Under the pieces are notes generated by a model. That model saw nothing but the letters and a program-made list of their open reading frames with translations, had not been told where the DNA came from and made no database searches. Of a DNA stretch of 38,032 nucleotides, positions 1-7,590 are shown one piece after another. Source of the DNA: Acidimicrobiia bacterium (GTDB taxonomy: Bacteria; Actinomycetota; Acidimicrobiia; Spongiisociales; UBA5794); the NCBI GenBank assembly GCA_029939995.1, contig JAOZRW010000002.1, forward strand, positions 82,265-120,296. Reading direction: 5' to 3'. The translations under genes were made by a program, and so were the position numbers. Positions within the stretch are counted from its first letter, which is position 1; the number at the start of each line of letters is the position of its first letter.

Positions 1-1794
1 CACCGTCGCGCAGTACTCGTCGTCCTCGGCACGTATCGGCACGGGCAGGGCGATCGCCCCGAGCCGCCGGATCGAGGCACCGAACTCCTCCGCGCCGACC
101 TTCCGCCGCTGCGATGCTCCGGATAGGAGAAGGAAGCGCGGCCGGGCACCGTACCCCCGAACCAGGATCACCCACGTTCCCCCGTCTCCGAGATCGACCA
201 CGTCACCCGAGTCGAGCCCTGCGATGAATGCACGGAGCGAGTCCGCGTCGTCGCCTCTCCCCCCGGACCCGGCTGCGAAAGCTTCGATATCACCGTACTC
301 GCAGCGGGCGTCGTTCCGGTACCGCTCGGCTTCGGCGCGGCGCTCGCCGATGCGCGCCTCGAGGCGTCCGGCTCGTTCCGCTGCCCGATACTGCGCGAAC
401 GACGCACGCAGCAGCTCCTCCGTTCGCGATCTCGGATAGTTCGCTACGAGGTTCACGGCCATGTTGTACGACGGTTCGAACGACGAAACCAGCGGGTGAC
501 TCCCCATGCGCGCGATCTCGGCGACCTTCTGGAACGGGACGTACGAGCTGTACAGCACTGCCGCCGTTCCGCTTTCGTCGATGCCGCGCCGTCCTGCTCG
601 GCCGGTGAGCTGTGTGTAGTCGCCGGGTCGGAGCAGCTCGTGTGACTCCCCGTTGAACTTGCTGAACGACTCGAGCACGACGGCTCGCGCCGGCATGTTG
701 ATTCCGAGCGCGAGTGTCTCGGTAGCGAAGACGAGTTTGATGTGACCCGCAGCGAAGAGCCGTTCGACCGCCTCTTTGAAGGCGGGGACCATCCCCGCGT
801 GGTGCGCGGCGACTCCCGACTCGAGCATCGAGAGCCACGATTCGAAGCCGAGCACGCTCAGATCGAGGGGATCGAGTTCACCGGTCACGTCGGCGACGAC
901 CGAGCGGATCACATCGCGTTCGTCGGCAGACGTGAGCCGCAGCCCGGAGGCGGCGACGGTTGCCGCTGCTTGCTCGCAGCCGGCACGCGAGAAGATGAAG
1001 TAGATGGCGGGGAGCTTGTCCACGCCCAGGAGCGACTCTGCTACCTCCAGTCGCCTCGGAGTCGCGAATCTCCGGTGGCGCCCCCTCCCCTTGCGGAGCA
1101 AGTTGAGAACGCGTTTGTTCGGACGAGTCCCGTTCCCGTCGAAGACCGGGAACCACTCGACCGCGTTCCCGTGGAACCGATCCCGCACCAGGTACATCGA
1201 CTCGAGAGGTACGGGCCGGTGCGCCTCGACGACCAGGTCGGTCGGACCCCGCCGCGATCGCATCCACCCGGTGAACTCGTCCGCGTTCGCGATCGTGGCC
1301 GACAGGTTGACGAGCTGAATTCCCTGCGGGAGGTGAATGATCACTTCCTCCCATACCGACCCGCGATACCGGTCCTGGAGGTAGTGAACCTCATCCAGGA
1401 TCACGATGCCGAGGTCGTCGAGCGCGGACGGATCGGCGTAGATCATGTTGCGCAGCACCTCTGTGGTCATCACCACCGTCGGAGCGTCGCCGTTGATGCT
1501 GTTGTCTCCGGTGAGGAGGCCCGTGCCGCCGGTTCCGTACCGCCCGGCGAAGTCGCGGTACTTCTGGTTGGAGAGAGCTTTGATCGGAGCCGTGTAGAAG
1601 GCGCGCTTTCCGGCTGCGAGCGCGATCTCGATGGCCGCTTCCGCGATCAGCGTCTTCCCCGATCCCGTCGGTGCGGTGACGACCACCGATCGACCTCGTT
1701 CGATCGACCGGATGGCTTCGACCTGGAAGTCGTCGGGATCGAAGGGCTCCTGCTCGAGAAAGCTACGTGCGGGTTCACCGAGCGAGGAGGTCAC
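1..1794 (-). CDS. helY: HelY-like Ski2-family DEAD/DEAH-box helicase, C-terminus cut by the window edge
   Basis: ATP-dependent RNA/DNA helicase of the Ski2/Mtr4-like superfamily 2 group, cytoplasmic. The reading frame is open for 598 codons from a GTG at 1794 to the left edge. Visible motifs are Walker A APTGSGKT (about residues 41-48), the TTEVLRNM motif (about 110-117), the DEVH box (134-137), NLSAT motif III (about 168), and the late helicase motif QLTGRAGRRGID (about 393-404). The mycobacterial HelY is about 900 residues, so roughly the last third lies outside the window. The GTG overlaps the tatC stop as GTGA, implying translational coupling, and helY follows tatC in the same order in mycobacteria. 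Identity as a Ski2-like helicase is secure; the HelY name rests on motifs plus synteny, and the substrate cannot be read from sequence. Confidence 0.92.
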   Translation of the reverse strand, partial: MTSSLGEPARSFLEQEPFDPDDFQVEAIRSIERGRSVVVTAPTGSGKTLIAEAAIEIALAAGKRAFYTAPIKALSNQKYRDFAGRYGTGGTGLLTGDNSINGDAPTVVMTTEVLRNMIYADPSALDDLGIVILDEVHYLQDRYRGSVWEEVIIHLPQGIQLVNLSATIANADEFTGWMRSRRGPTDLVVEAHRPVPLESMYLVRDRFHGNAVEWFPVFDGNGTRPNKRVLNLLRKGRGRHRRFATPRRLEVAESLLGVDKLPAIYFIFSRAGCEQAAATVAASGLRLTSADERDVIRSVVADVTGELDPLDLSVLGFESWLSMLESGVAAHHAGMVPAFKEAVERLFAAGHIKLVFATETLALGINMPARAVVLESFSKFNGESHELLRPGDYTQLTGRAGRRGIDESGTAAVLYSSYVPFQKVAEIARMGSHPLVSSFEPSYNMAVNLVANYPRSRTEELLRASFAQYRAAERAGRLEARIGERRAEAERYRNDARCEYGDIEAFAAGSGGRGDDADSLRAFIAGLDSGDVVDLGDGGTWVILVRGYGARPRFLLLSGASQRRKVGAEEFGASIRRLGAIALPVPIRAEDDEYCATV

Positions 1795-2507
1795 CGTCTG
1801 AGCACCCATCTGACCGCGAGGATCGATGCCTCGTAGAGGAGGTACATCGGCACGGCGAGGAGCGACAACGTCAACGGATCTCCCGTCGGCGTGATGACCG
1901 CCGCGAAGACGACGATCACGAGCACGGCCCACCGTCTCCCTTGGCGCAGCCGGGCGCTCGTCACCGCACCGACCGCCGCCGCAGCGAAGATGAACACGGG
2001 GAATTCGAACGAGATTCCGAAGGCGAGGATGAACCGCATCGCGAACTTCAGGTAGAAGTCGGCTCCGATGACCGGAACGAGGGCGTCGCCGCCGAATTCG
2101 AGGAGGAAGCCGAGGCCGCGTGACAACGCCCAGTACCCGACGGCGATGCCGATCAGGAACAGCGACACGAAGACCGCTGTGAGCGGTATCGCCCACCGCT
2201 TCTCTTTCCGGGTGAGCGCCGGGGCGACGAATCGCCACAGCTGGTAGAGCACGACCGGGCTTGCGATGATGAATCCGCCGAACAGGCTGAGCCTCATCAC
2301 GAGCGAGAACGCCTCCGTCGGGCGGAAGAACGCAAGGCTCGCGTCCGGTATCGCGATCTGATACGGCCTCGTGAGGATGTCGAGGATCCAGTCGCTTGCG
2401 AAGAACGCGACGATGGTCCCGACACCGACGGCGATCAGCGATTTGATGATCCGGTTGCGAAGCTCTTCGAGGTGCTCCATGAACGGAGCCGCTGCCGACT
2501 GCGTCAC
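1791..2507 (-). CDS. tatC: Sec-independent protein translocase subunit TatC
   Basis: Core membrane receptor of the twin-arginine translocation pathway, which exports folded, often cofactor-containing proteins. The 238-residue protein has the conserved N-terminal HLEELRNRI motif, which forms part of the twin-arginine signal-binding site, followed by six hydrophobic segments. The periplasmic-loop motif FFRPTEAF (about 60-67) carries the family's conserved Glu, and LYQLWRFVAPAL (about 87-98) is also typical. The GTG start at 2507 overlaps the tatA stop by four bases (GTGA), and its own stop overlaps the helicase start. Length and topology are normal for the family. Confidence 0.97.
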   Translation of the reverse strand: MTQSAAAPFMEHLEELRNRIIKSLIAVGVGTIVAFFASDWILDILTRPYQIAIPDASLAFFRPTEAFSLVMRLSLFGGFIIASPVVLYQLWRFVAPALTRKEKRWAIPLTAVFVSLFLIGIAVGYWALSRGLGFLLEFGGDALVPVIGADFYLKFAMRFILAFGISFEFPVFIFAAAAVGAVTSARLRQGRRWAVLVIVVFAAVITPTGDPLTLSLLAVPMYLLYEASILAVRWVLRR

Positions 2508-2857
2508 GACGGGTCCGCCGTCTCGTCCGATCCGCTTGTCGCATCGGGATCCGCAGCAGCGTCCTCACCGGCGTCGATCGTGTCCGGCGTCTTGGATGTG
2601 ATCTCCGTCCCGAGTGAGGTGACCGCCTTCGTGAGATCGGACTTGATCCCGTCGAAGTCCCGCTTGGCGCTCTTGATCGGTTCGATCGTTGCTTCGTAGT
2701 CGGTGCCGAGCGACTCCGTGAGGGCCGACGAGGCGTTCCGCACCTTCGCCATGAGCTCCCCCGCGCGCCGTGCCAGGTCCGGCAGCCGGCGGGGGCCGAA
2801 CACGACCAGGATGACGAGAACGATGACGACGATCTCGGAGAAAGACAAACTTCCCAT
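2504..2857 (-). CDS. tatA: Twin-arginine translocase TatA/TatB-family subunit
   Basis: Single-span component that with TatC builds the Tat translocation pore. The 117-residue protein has the expected hairpin architecture: a short N-terminal membrane helix (about 4-19), the hinge FGPRRLPDLARRAGE, an amphipathic helix (about 24-50), then an acidic, Ala/Asp-rich cytoplasmic tail. The FGP hinge and the longer tail are features often seen in TatB, so the paralogue assignment is uncertain. Its place directly before tatC matches mycobacterial tatA. The ATG at 2857 has no clear Shine-Dalgarno sequence, but a TANNNT hexamer ends seven bases upstream, so the mRNA may be leaderless. Confidence 0.9.
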   Translation of the reverse strand: MGSLSFSEIVVIVLVILVVFGPRRLPDLARRAGELMAKVRNASSALTESLGTDYEATIEPIKSAKRDFDGIKSDLTKAVTSLGTEITSKTPDTIDAGEDAAADPDATSGSDETADPS

Positions 2858-2864
2858 GGGTGCG

Positions 2865-2870
2865 ATGGTA
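2865..2870 (-). promoter_or_regulatory. Candidate -10 element for a leaderless tatA transcript
   Basis: Read on the minus strand the hexamer is TACCAT (TANNNT form), ending seven bases before the tatA ATG. That is the spacing expected if transcription begins at or next to the start codon. There is no ribosome-binding site in between and no good -35 hexamer. It lies downstream of the hairpin at 2919-2948, which fits a new transcription unit starting here. This is inference from pattern only. Confidence 0.35.
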
Positions 2871-2918
2871 GAACCGGTGCGCGCCGTTCGCCTTCGTTCG
2901 GATGGGTACCCAACCTAT

Positions 2919-2948
2919 GGTGCCCCCGGGATGTCTCCCGGAGGCACC
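2919..2948 (-). terminator. Hairpin between the zinc-ribbon gene and tatA, possible terminator
   Basis: GGTGCC-c-CCGGGA pairs with TCCCGG-a-GGCACC around a four-base TGTC loop, a 13-bp stem with one mismatch. It starts about 29 bases after the zinc-ribbon gene stop. There is no U-run, so classic intrinsic termination is doubtful; it could instead act as a 3'-end stabiliser. Confidence 0.5.
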
Positions 2949-2976
2949 TGCGACCCCTCAGCTCATGCCCGCCCGG

Positions 2977-3276
2977 TCACGAATCTGATGCGACGAGTTC
3001 CTTGAACCACCCATGGCCGTCGAGGGCACGGGAGAAAGCAGCGATCTCGTCCTCGGAGATGGGGCTCGCCGTTGCAACGACGTCGTACCCGACCCCCGTA
3101 GCGAGCAGCACGCTGACGACTCTTCGGCTCGCCGGACGACGCTGGACCGTCCCGCAGAACGGACAGCTGAAGCGGTAGCGGCCCTCGTCGGCTCCCGGTG
3201 ACAGTTCCAGACCGACGTCGTCGATGGTGAGCTCGACGTCTCCGCAGGTGCTGCACGTCGTTCGGATGGTGGTCAT
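2977..3276 (-). CDS. Small zinc-ribbon protein of unknown function
   Basis: The 99-residue protein has two Cys pairs, C8-S-T-C11 and C38-P-F-C41, spaced as in a treble-clef or rubredoxin-like zinc ribbon. Between them is an acidic beta-rich stretch (TIDDVGLEL), and the C-terminal half looks helical. The ATG at 3276 was chosen because GGAG lies nine bases upstream and the Cys motif follows at once; an extension to 3318 lacks such a site. It sits between pafC and tatA, which are adjacent in mycobacteria, so the insertion appears lineage-specific. No function can be assigned. A role in nucleic-acid binding or as a regulator is possible but unsupported beyond the fold. Confidence 0.75.
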   Translation of the reverse strand: MTTIRTTCSTCGDVELTIDDVGLELSPGADEGRYRFSCPFCGTVQRRPASRRVVSVLLATGVGYDVVATASPISEDEIAAFSRALDGHGWFKELVASDS

Positions 3277-3335
3277 TGTGATTCGCTCCATTGCCAGCGT
3301 CGAATACAACATCGGCATCCGGAGCGGTCCCTGAA

Positions 3336-3355
3336 TGACTATTTCCCTCTAGTCA
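3336..3355 (-). terminator. Short inverted repeat just after pafC
   Basis: TGACTA (3336-3341) and TAGTCA (3350-3355) form a 6-bp stem around an eight-base loop, two bases past the pafC stop codon. The stem is AT-rich for this genome and has no U-run. It could be a weak 3'-end structure or an operator for the zinc-ribbon gene. Confidence 0.3.
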
Positions 3356-3357
3356 CT

Positions 3358-4296
3358 TCACGCGTCGGCCGCGTAGCGCGAGAGGATCCTCGATCGAAGG
3401 TCTTCGAGTGCCGAGGCGACCGATTCGCCTTCGATGAGCGTGGCGTCGCTCCCCAGCCGGGCCAGCAGTCGGGCGATCACCAGAGGATCCGAAGCTGCCA
3501 TGCGGATCGTCAACTCCTCCGACCTTCGACTCACGATCTCAACCGGGTAGTACTCCGCGACCCAGCGTGACGCCGCCCCCAGACGGATCGTGGCGTGCAC
3601 GTCGTCATCGCCCGGCATGTAGTGGAGCGTCGCCGTTCTCGCAGCCCCCGCCGGCGTGAAACGCTCGTCCGTCGGAGTCGCCGTTCGGATCCGATCGATG
3701 CGGAACACACGCTCGGCTCCGACACGCCTGCAGTATCCCGAGACGTACCAGTTGCCCAACGTCGTGAAGACCGACCAGGGCTCGATGTCGCGAACCGTTT
3801 GCCTCCCCGACGCGATCGACGTGTGGTCGATCCGCACAACCGTCCCATCGACGGCGGCGGTCCGCAACAGGTCCGCCATCGGTGGTTCCGGCATGTCCAC
3901 GACCACGGAGTCTCCACCGCCGGGGACGAGCGTCTCTTCGAGCTTGCGGACCGCCCGGTCGAGACTCACGCCGCCCAACCCCGCCGACTGGACGGCCTTC
4001 GCTGAAGCGAGCAACCCGAAGGTCTCCGCGGCGGTGAGCCTCAGCGGCCGCGAGAAATAGTCGGCCATCTCGACCGTCACCTCGTCGTCGTCGATCGTCG
4101 CATCCATCAAGTCCCCGGGCCCGTACCCGGGAAGCCCACAGACGAACACGGTGTTCAGGTCCTTGGCGAGCTCCGAGCGCGTGTACCCGAACCGGGTGCA
4201 CACCTCATCGACGTGAGCCCCCGGATTGGCGATCACCCACGGCAGCATCGCCAGGAGCCGGTTGATCCGTCCCGCGGTCCTGGGTGAGTTCGTCAC
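3358..4296 (-). CDS. pafC: WYL-domain transcriptional regulator PafC
   Basis: Second half of the PafB/PafC pair, which in mycobacteria acts as a heterodimeric transcription activator of the LexA-independent DNA-damage response rather than in proteasome catalysis. The 312-residue protein begins with a winged-helix-like region (RINRLLAMLPWVIANPG, then a helix-turn-helix through FGYTRSELAKDL) and has a central WYL domain with the signature WYVSGYCRR (about 174-182) and the FRIDRI strand, then a WCX-type C-terminal domain. The GTG at 4296 overlaps the pafB stop as GTGA; the same frame stays open far upstream but no homology supports that. The operon pafA-pafB-pafC is as in other actinobacteria. 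Confidence 0.93.
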   Translation of the reverse strand: MTNSPRTAGRINRLLAMLPWVIANPGAHVDEVCTRFGYTRSELAKDLNTVFVCGLPGYGPGDLMDATIDDDEVTVEMADYFSRPLRLTAAETFGLLASAKAVQSAGLGGVSLDRAVRKLEETLVPGGGDSVVVDMPEPPMADLLRTAAVDGTVVRIDHTSIASGRQTVRDIEPWSVFTTLGNWYVSGYCRRVGAERVFRIDRIRTATPTDERFTPAGAARTATLHYMPGDDDVHATIRLGAASRWVAEYYPVEIVSRRSEELTIRMAASDPLVIARLLARLGSDATLIEGESVASALEDLRSRILSRYAADA

Positions 4297-5216
4297 GCGT
4301 TCCTCACGAGTTCGATGAGGCGTGACCGCAGACGATCGGGGGCGATGATCTCCGCTCGATCTTCGAATCCGATGAGCCACCCGATGAACGCATCCGCCGA
4401 TGCAACTTCGATCTCGGCCCGAATCGTCCCGTCCGGGTGGTCGGCGATGTTCGCTCGCGGTCCGAGTTCGCGTCGAGCGATCCACGCGACGTCCGGGTCG
4501 AAGACGACCGTGGCGACCATCCACTCGTCTCCCGCTTCCCACGGTTCGCGTATGACCCACTCGGCCGGGTTGAAACCTTCGGGCCTGGTGAAGGCGTCGT
4601 CGCCGGGCACCTGCCGGATGTCCGATGCTCGATCGAGCCGGAACACCTTGATGATCTCGCCGTTCGCCTCCGATGCGACCAGGTACCACCGGCCGCGGCG
4701 ATGCACCAGCCCGTACGGTCGAACCCTCCGACGCGTTCCCCGGTACTCGAACTCGAAGAATCGACGCTCCGATATCGCTTCGAACGCCGCGGCCACGGCA
4801 TCCGCCTGCTCCCCGAGATCCGCCCCCAACTGCGTCCCCGAAGAGCCGGCTGCGACGCCACCGAGCTTCATCAGCGCTTCCTCCCCCAGCGTGCGCCCGC
4901 CGAATCCGACGGCCTGCACGGCGAGAGAGAGCGCCACCCGCTCGTCGTCGCTGAGACCGGGGTCGGCAAGCGAGTAGCGCTCCCCGTCGACTGCGTACCC
5001 GAACTCGACTTCGAAGGCGTCGGTCGCCTCGCGTTCGATCGGGATGCCGAGATCCCGCAACAGGGCCTTGTCGCGTTCGAAGGTTCGGTGGAAGGCGGTA
5101 TCGCTGTCCCTGTCGTATCCGGCAACGGTGTTCCGGATCTCGCTCGCCGTCACCGGCCGATCGACCGTGAGCAGGAGCGCGAGCAGGTTGAGGATCCGTT
5201 CGATGACTCTCTGCAT
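4293..5216 (-). CDS. pafB: WYL-domain transcriptional regulator PafB
   Basis: Partner of PafC. The 307-residue protein starts with the winged helix-turn-helix region (MQRVIERILNLLALLL, then PVTASEIRNTV), which places the DNA-binding domain at residues 1-75. The WYL domain carries the signature RRGRWYLVASE (about 172-182) followed by KVFRLDR, and a WCX-like domain ends the protein. The ATG at 5216 has GGAG five bases upstream and lies 12 bases after pafA. The stop overlaps the pafC start by four bases, so the two proteins are probably made in equal amounts, as expected for a heterodimer. Confidence 0.95.
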   Translation of the reverse strand: MQRVIERILNLLALLLTVDRPVTASEIRNTVAGYDRDSDTAFHRTFERDKALLRDLGIPIEREATDAFEVEFGYAVDGERYSLADPGLSDDERVALSLAVQAVGFGGRTLGEEALMKLGGVAAGSSGTQLGADLGEQADAVAAAFEAISERRFFEFEYRGTRRRVRPYGLVHRRGRWYLVASEANGEIIKVFRLDRASDIRQVPGDDAFTRPEGFNPAEWVIREPWEAGDEWMVATVVFDPDVAWIARRELGPRANIADHPDGTIRAEIEVASADAFIGWLIGFEDRAEIIAPDRLRSRLIELVRNA

Positions 5217-5228
5217 GCGACTCCGACG

Positions 5229-6584
5229 CTACAGCGAAGCGATCAGCTTTTCGACCCTTTCGTCGACCGCTCGGAACGGATCCTTGCAGAGGATCGTCCG
5301 CTGGGCCTGATCGTTGAGCTTCAGATGCACCCAGTCGACCGTGAAGTCCCGGTTCTTCGCCTTCGCCGCCTTGATGAACGCCCCGCGGAGCCGGGCGCGC
5401 GTCGTTGCCGGCGGTTGCGTCATCGCCGCATCGATCGCCGCGTCCGTCACGACCCGATCCATCATGCCCTTCCGCTCCAGCAGGTAGTAGAGACCCCGCG
5501 ACCGGTTGACGTCGTGATACGCGAGATCGAGCAGCGCGATGCGAGGGGACGACATGGCGAGCCCGTGTTTCGCTCCGTACCGGTCGAGAAGATGGAGTTT
5601 CGCAACCCAGTCGACCTCGCGAGACAGGGTCATCGGGTCCTTCTCCAAGCCGGTGAGGAGATGCTCCCACATACCGATGGCCCGGTCGATCTCCGGGGAG
5701 AACCCTGTAGTTCGGGCATAGCGCATCGCGCGTTCGAGGAACTCCCATTGCATGTCGAGCGCCGACAGTTCGCGGCCGTTCGCGAGCCGGACCGGGCGCT
5801 TGCACGTGATGTCCACCGCCACCTCGCGGATCGCACGGATCGGATTCTCCAGCGTCATGTCGCGGAACACGACGTCGTCTTCGAGCATCTGCAGCAGCGC
5901 CGCCGTCGTCCCGACCTTCGCGTACGTCACGTACTCGGACATGTTCGAGTCGCCTGCGATGACGTGGAGCCGCCGGTAGTGCTCCGCGTCGGCGTGCGGC
6001 TCGTCCCTCGTGTTGATGATCGGGCGGCTCCGCGTCGTCGCCGAAGAGCTCCCCTCCCAGATGTGCTCGGCACGCTGGGACATCGAGTAGACGGTCCCTC
6101 GCGGTGTCTCGAGGACTTTCCCCGCACCGGCGAAGATCTGCCGGCTCACGAGGAACGGTATGAGCGTGTCGATCGTTCGCTGGAAGTCGTCCCGCCGGCC
6201 CACCAGGAAGTTCTCGTGGCATCCGTACGAGTTCCCGGCCGAGTCCGTGTTGTTCTTGAAGAGGTAGATGTCCCCGCGGATCCCCTCCTCGACCAGTCGC
6301 TGCTCGGCCGACTCGACGAGTCCCTCCAGGATCCGCTCACCGGCCCTGTCCTGGGCGACGAGATCGCTCAGGGAGTCGCACTCGGCGGTCGCGTACTCGG
6401 GATGGCTGCCTACGTCGAGGTACAGCCGGGCGCCGTTCTCGAGGAACACGTTCGATGACCGTCCCCACGACACGACTCGTCGGAACAGATAGCGGGCGAC
6501 CTCGTCTGAGGACAGGCGTCGCTGGCCGTGCAGCGTGCATGTGACGCCGTACTCGCTCTCGATGCCGTAGATCCGTCGTTTCAC
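5229..6584 (-). CDS. pafA: Pup-protein ligase PafA
   Basis: Cytoplasmic ATP-dependent ligase that joins the C-terminal Glu side chain of Pup to lysines of target proteins. It belongs to the carboxylate-amine ligase / glutamine synthetase-like superfamily. The 451-residue protein starts [16 protein letters not shown] with the metal-binding Glu9 and has catalytic Asp57 in [15 protein letters not shown]. Other conserved blocks are [19 protein letters not shown] and [13 protein letters not shown], and it ends with the Pup-ligase-specific [18 protein letters not shown] region. The GTG at 6584 matches the family N-terminus; a GGAGGGG lies 12 bases upstream, slightly far. It heads pafA-pafB-pafC. 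It lacks the loop insertion that Dop has, which separates the two paralogues. Confidence 0.98.
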   Translation of the reverse strand: MKRRIYGIESEYGVTCTLHGQRRLSSDEVARYLFRRVVSWGRSSNVFLENGARLYLDVGSHPEYATAECDSLSDLVAQDRAGERILEGLVESAEQRLVEEGIRGDIYLFKNNTDSAGNSYGCHENFLVGRRDDFQRTIDTLIPFLVSRQIFAGAGKVLETPRGTVYSMSQRAEHIWEGSSSATTRSRPIINTRDEPHADAEHYRRLHVIAGDSNMSEYVTYAKVGTTAALLQMLEDDVVFRDMTLENPIRAIREVAVDITCKRPVRLANGRELSALDMQWEFLERAMRYARTTGFSPEIDRAIGMWEHLLTGLEKDPMTLSREVDWVAKLHLLDRYGAKHGLAMSSPRIALLDLAYHDVNRSRGLYYLLERKGMMDRVVTDAAIDAAMTQPPATTRARLRGAFIKAAKAKNRDFTVDWVHLKLNDQAQRTILCKDPFRAVDERVEKLIASL

Positions 6585-6602
6585 CCGGTCAGCGTACCCC
6601 TC

Positions 6603-6616
6603 CGCCGCAAGCGGCG
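6603..6616 (-). promoter_or_regulatory. Short GC hairpin next to the pafA ribosome-binding site
   Basis: CGCCG and CGGCG form a 5-bp stem with a CAAG loop in the pafA leader, immediately before the GGAGGGG Shine-Dalgarno sequence on the minus strand. It could modulate access to the ribosome-binding site. It is too short to be certain. Confidence 0.25.
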
Positions 6617-6633
6617 TCACGGGAACCTCCAAC

Positions 6634-6667
6634 CTGTGTCACAATCGTGTCATGACACGTCACACAG
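6634..6667. promoter_or_regulatory. Candidate operator: nested TGTCA/TGACA dyad between pafA and the DUF2007 gene
   Basis: The centre is a perfect 12-bp palindrome, GTGTCATGACAC (6647-6658), flanked by the inverted pair CTGTGT (6634-6639) and ACACAG (6662-6667). A further short dyad, TGTGTCACA, lies at 6635-6643. The start codon of the DUF2007 gene sits exactly at the dyad centre, and CACAAT at 6640-6645, six bases before that ATG, could be a -10 element for a leaderless mRNA. The dyad lies about 50-80 bases upstream of pafA on the other strand, so one bound protein could affect both genes. The regulator is not known. Confidence 0.55.
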
Positions 6668-6912
6668 ATCGGGACCGGCACAGCCATGAGGGCGACGAAC
6701 GGCACCTCGGCCCACTGGTGCGGATCGGGGATCCCGGTGAGGCGAACGTGATCGCAGCGATGTTGCGATCCGCCGGGATCGACGTGAGGATGCACGGAGC
6801 GTCCTTCGGGCCCTACCCCGTCGGGATCGGGGAACTCGCCGAAGTCGAGATCTGGGTCGACATCGACGATCTCGACGACGCTCGCGACGTTCTCGCGGCC
6901 TATCGGGAATGA
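6652..6912 (+). CDS. DUF2007-type small protein
   Basis: An 86-residue soluble protein whose core (GEANVIAAMLRSAGI, then EVEIWVDIDDLDDARDVL) matches the DUF2007 fold, a ferredoxin-like alpha/beta domain annotated as a putative signal-transducing protein. The N-terminal 20 residues are His/Asp/Arg-rich and probably disordered. It is the only plus-strand gene inside the proteasome region, divergent from pafA and convergent with prcA (six bases between stops). No Shine-Dalgarno sequence precedes the ATG, so translation may be leaderless. A GTG at the LVRIG position is an alternative start with no better signal. A role with the proteasome is suggested only by position. Confidence 0.8.
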   Translation: MTRHTDRDRHSHEGDERHLGPLVRIGDPGEANVIAAMLRSAGIDVRMHGASFGPYPVGIGELAEVEIWVDIDDLDDARDVLAAYRE

Positions 6913-6918
6913 TCCCCG

Positions 6919-7590
6919 TCAGTCGCCTGAGGCCAGATCGGCTGCGTCCAGTCTGCGGAAGGTGCGGCGTCCCTGGGCGCGGTCGAGCACTGCCGCCTCC
7001 CACGCTTCCCCAGGGATCTCCGTCTCGGTGACCGACTCGATGGCCGTCCGGATGACCGAGATCGCCTCGTCCAGTGTCATGTCCTGCCGATAGGCCGTGC
7101 CGATCGCTTCCCGCAGACGCTCCTCTTCCCCGCCGAGGGTCGCGAACCCCTCCTCATCGCGAAGCGTGCCGTCGTACCGCACGTGGTAGAGATGGTTGTC
7201 GTCGTCCCCCAGCTCGGCGACGACGATCTCGACCTCGTACGGCTTGACTTCGTGGGTGAAGATCTGTCCGAGGGTCTGCGAGTAGGCGTTCGCCAGACCC
7301 TTGCCGGTGACGTCGGCCCGGGCGTAGGCGTAGCCCTTGACGTCGGCGTAGCGGATCCCGGCAACGCGCAATGTCTCGAACTCGTTGAAGCGTCCCACAC
7401 CTGCGAACGCCACCCGGTCGTACACCTCGCCGATCTTGTGGAGCGACCGGCTCGGGTTCTCGCCCATCAGCAGGATCCCCTCGTCGTACTCGACGACGGC
7501 GATGGGCCGGCCGCGCTGGATCCCTTTCCTCGCGAACTCGGCGCGATCTTTGATCAGCTGTTCGGGGGGAACGTAGAACGGGGCCGTCAC
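6919..7590 (-). CDS. prcA: Proteasome alpha subunit PrcA
   Basis: Non-catalytic outer-ring subunit of the 20S core, forming heptamers that gate entry to the chamber. The 223-residue protein has the family's N-terminal gate region followed by EQLIKDRAEFARKGIQRGRP, the block ENPSRSLHKIGEVYDRVAFAGVGRFNEF, and GYAYARADVTGKGLANAYSQTLGQIFT. It is somewhat shorter than the mycobacterial protein, which has a longer C-terminal tail. The GTG start at 7590 overlaps the prcB stop as GTGA. It is the last gene of the mpa-dop-pup-prcB-prcA unit. Confidence 0.98.
   Translation of the reverse strand: MTAPFYVPPEQLIKDRAEFARKGIQRGRPIAVVEYDEGILLMGENPSRSLHKIGEVYDRVAFAGVGRFNEFETLRVAGIRYADVKGYAYARADVTGKGLANAYSQTLGQIFTHEVKPYEVEIVVAELGDDDNHLYHVRYDGTLRDEEGFATLGGEEERLREAIGTAYRQDMTLDEAISVIRTAIESVTETEIPGEAWEAAVLDRAQGRRTFRRLDAADLASGD

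Noticed and set aside
742-1836. A 364-codon plus-strand frame
   Set aside because: It is the antisense of the helicase gene, whose motifs in order (Walker A, DEVH, SAT, QxxGRAGR) are unmistakable.
3358-6222. A 954-codon open frame on the minus strand covering pafC and reading on through pafB and part of pafA in another frame
   Set aside because: Only the last 312 codons look like a real protein (PafC). The upstream part is Arg/Gly/Asp-rich shadow sequence antisense-free but out of frame with pafB and pafA, which are clear homologues.
4437-6458. A 673-codon open frame on the plus strand opposite pafB and pafA
   Set aside because: Its translation is low-complexity Arg/Asp/Val sequence mirroring the codons of the genes on the other strand. 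No domain is visible.
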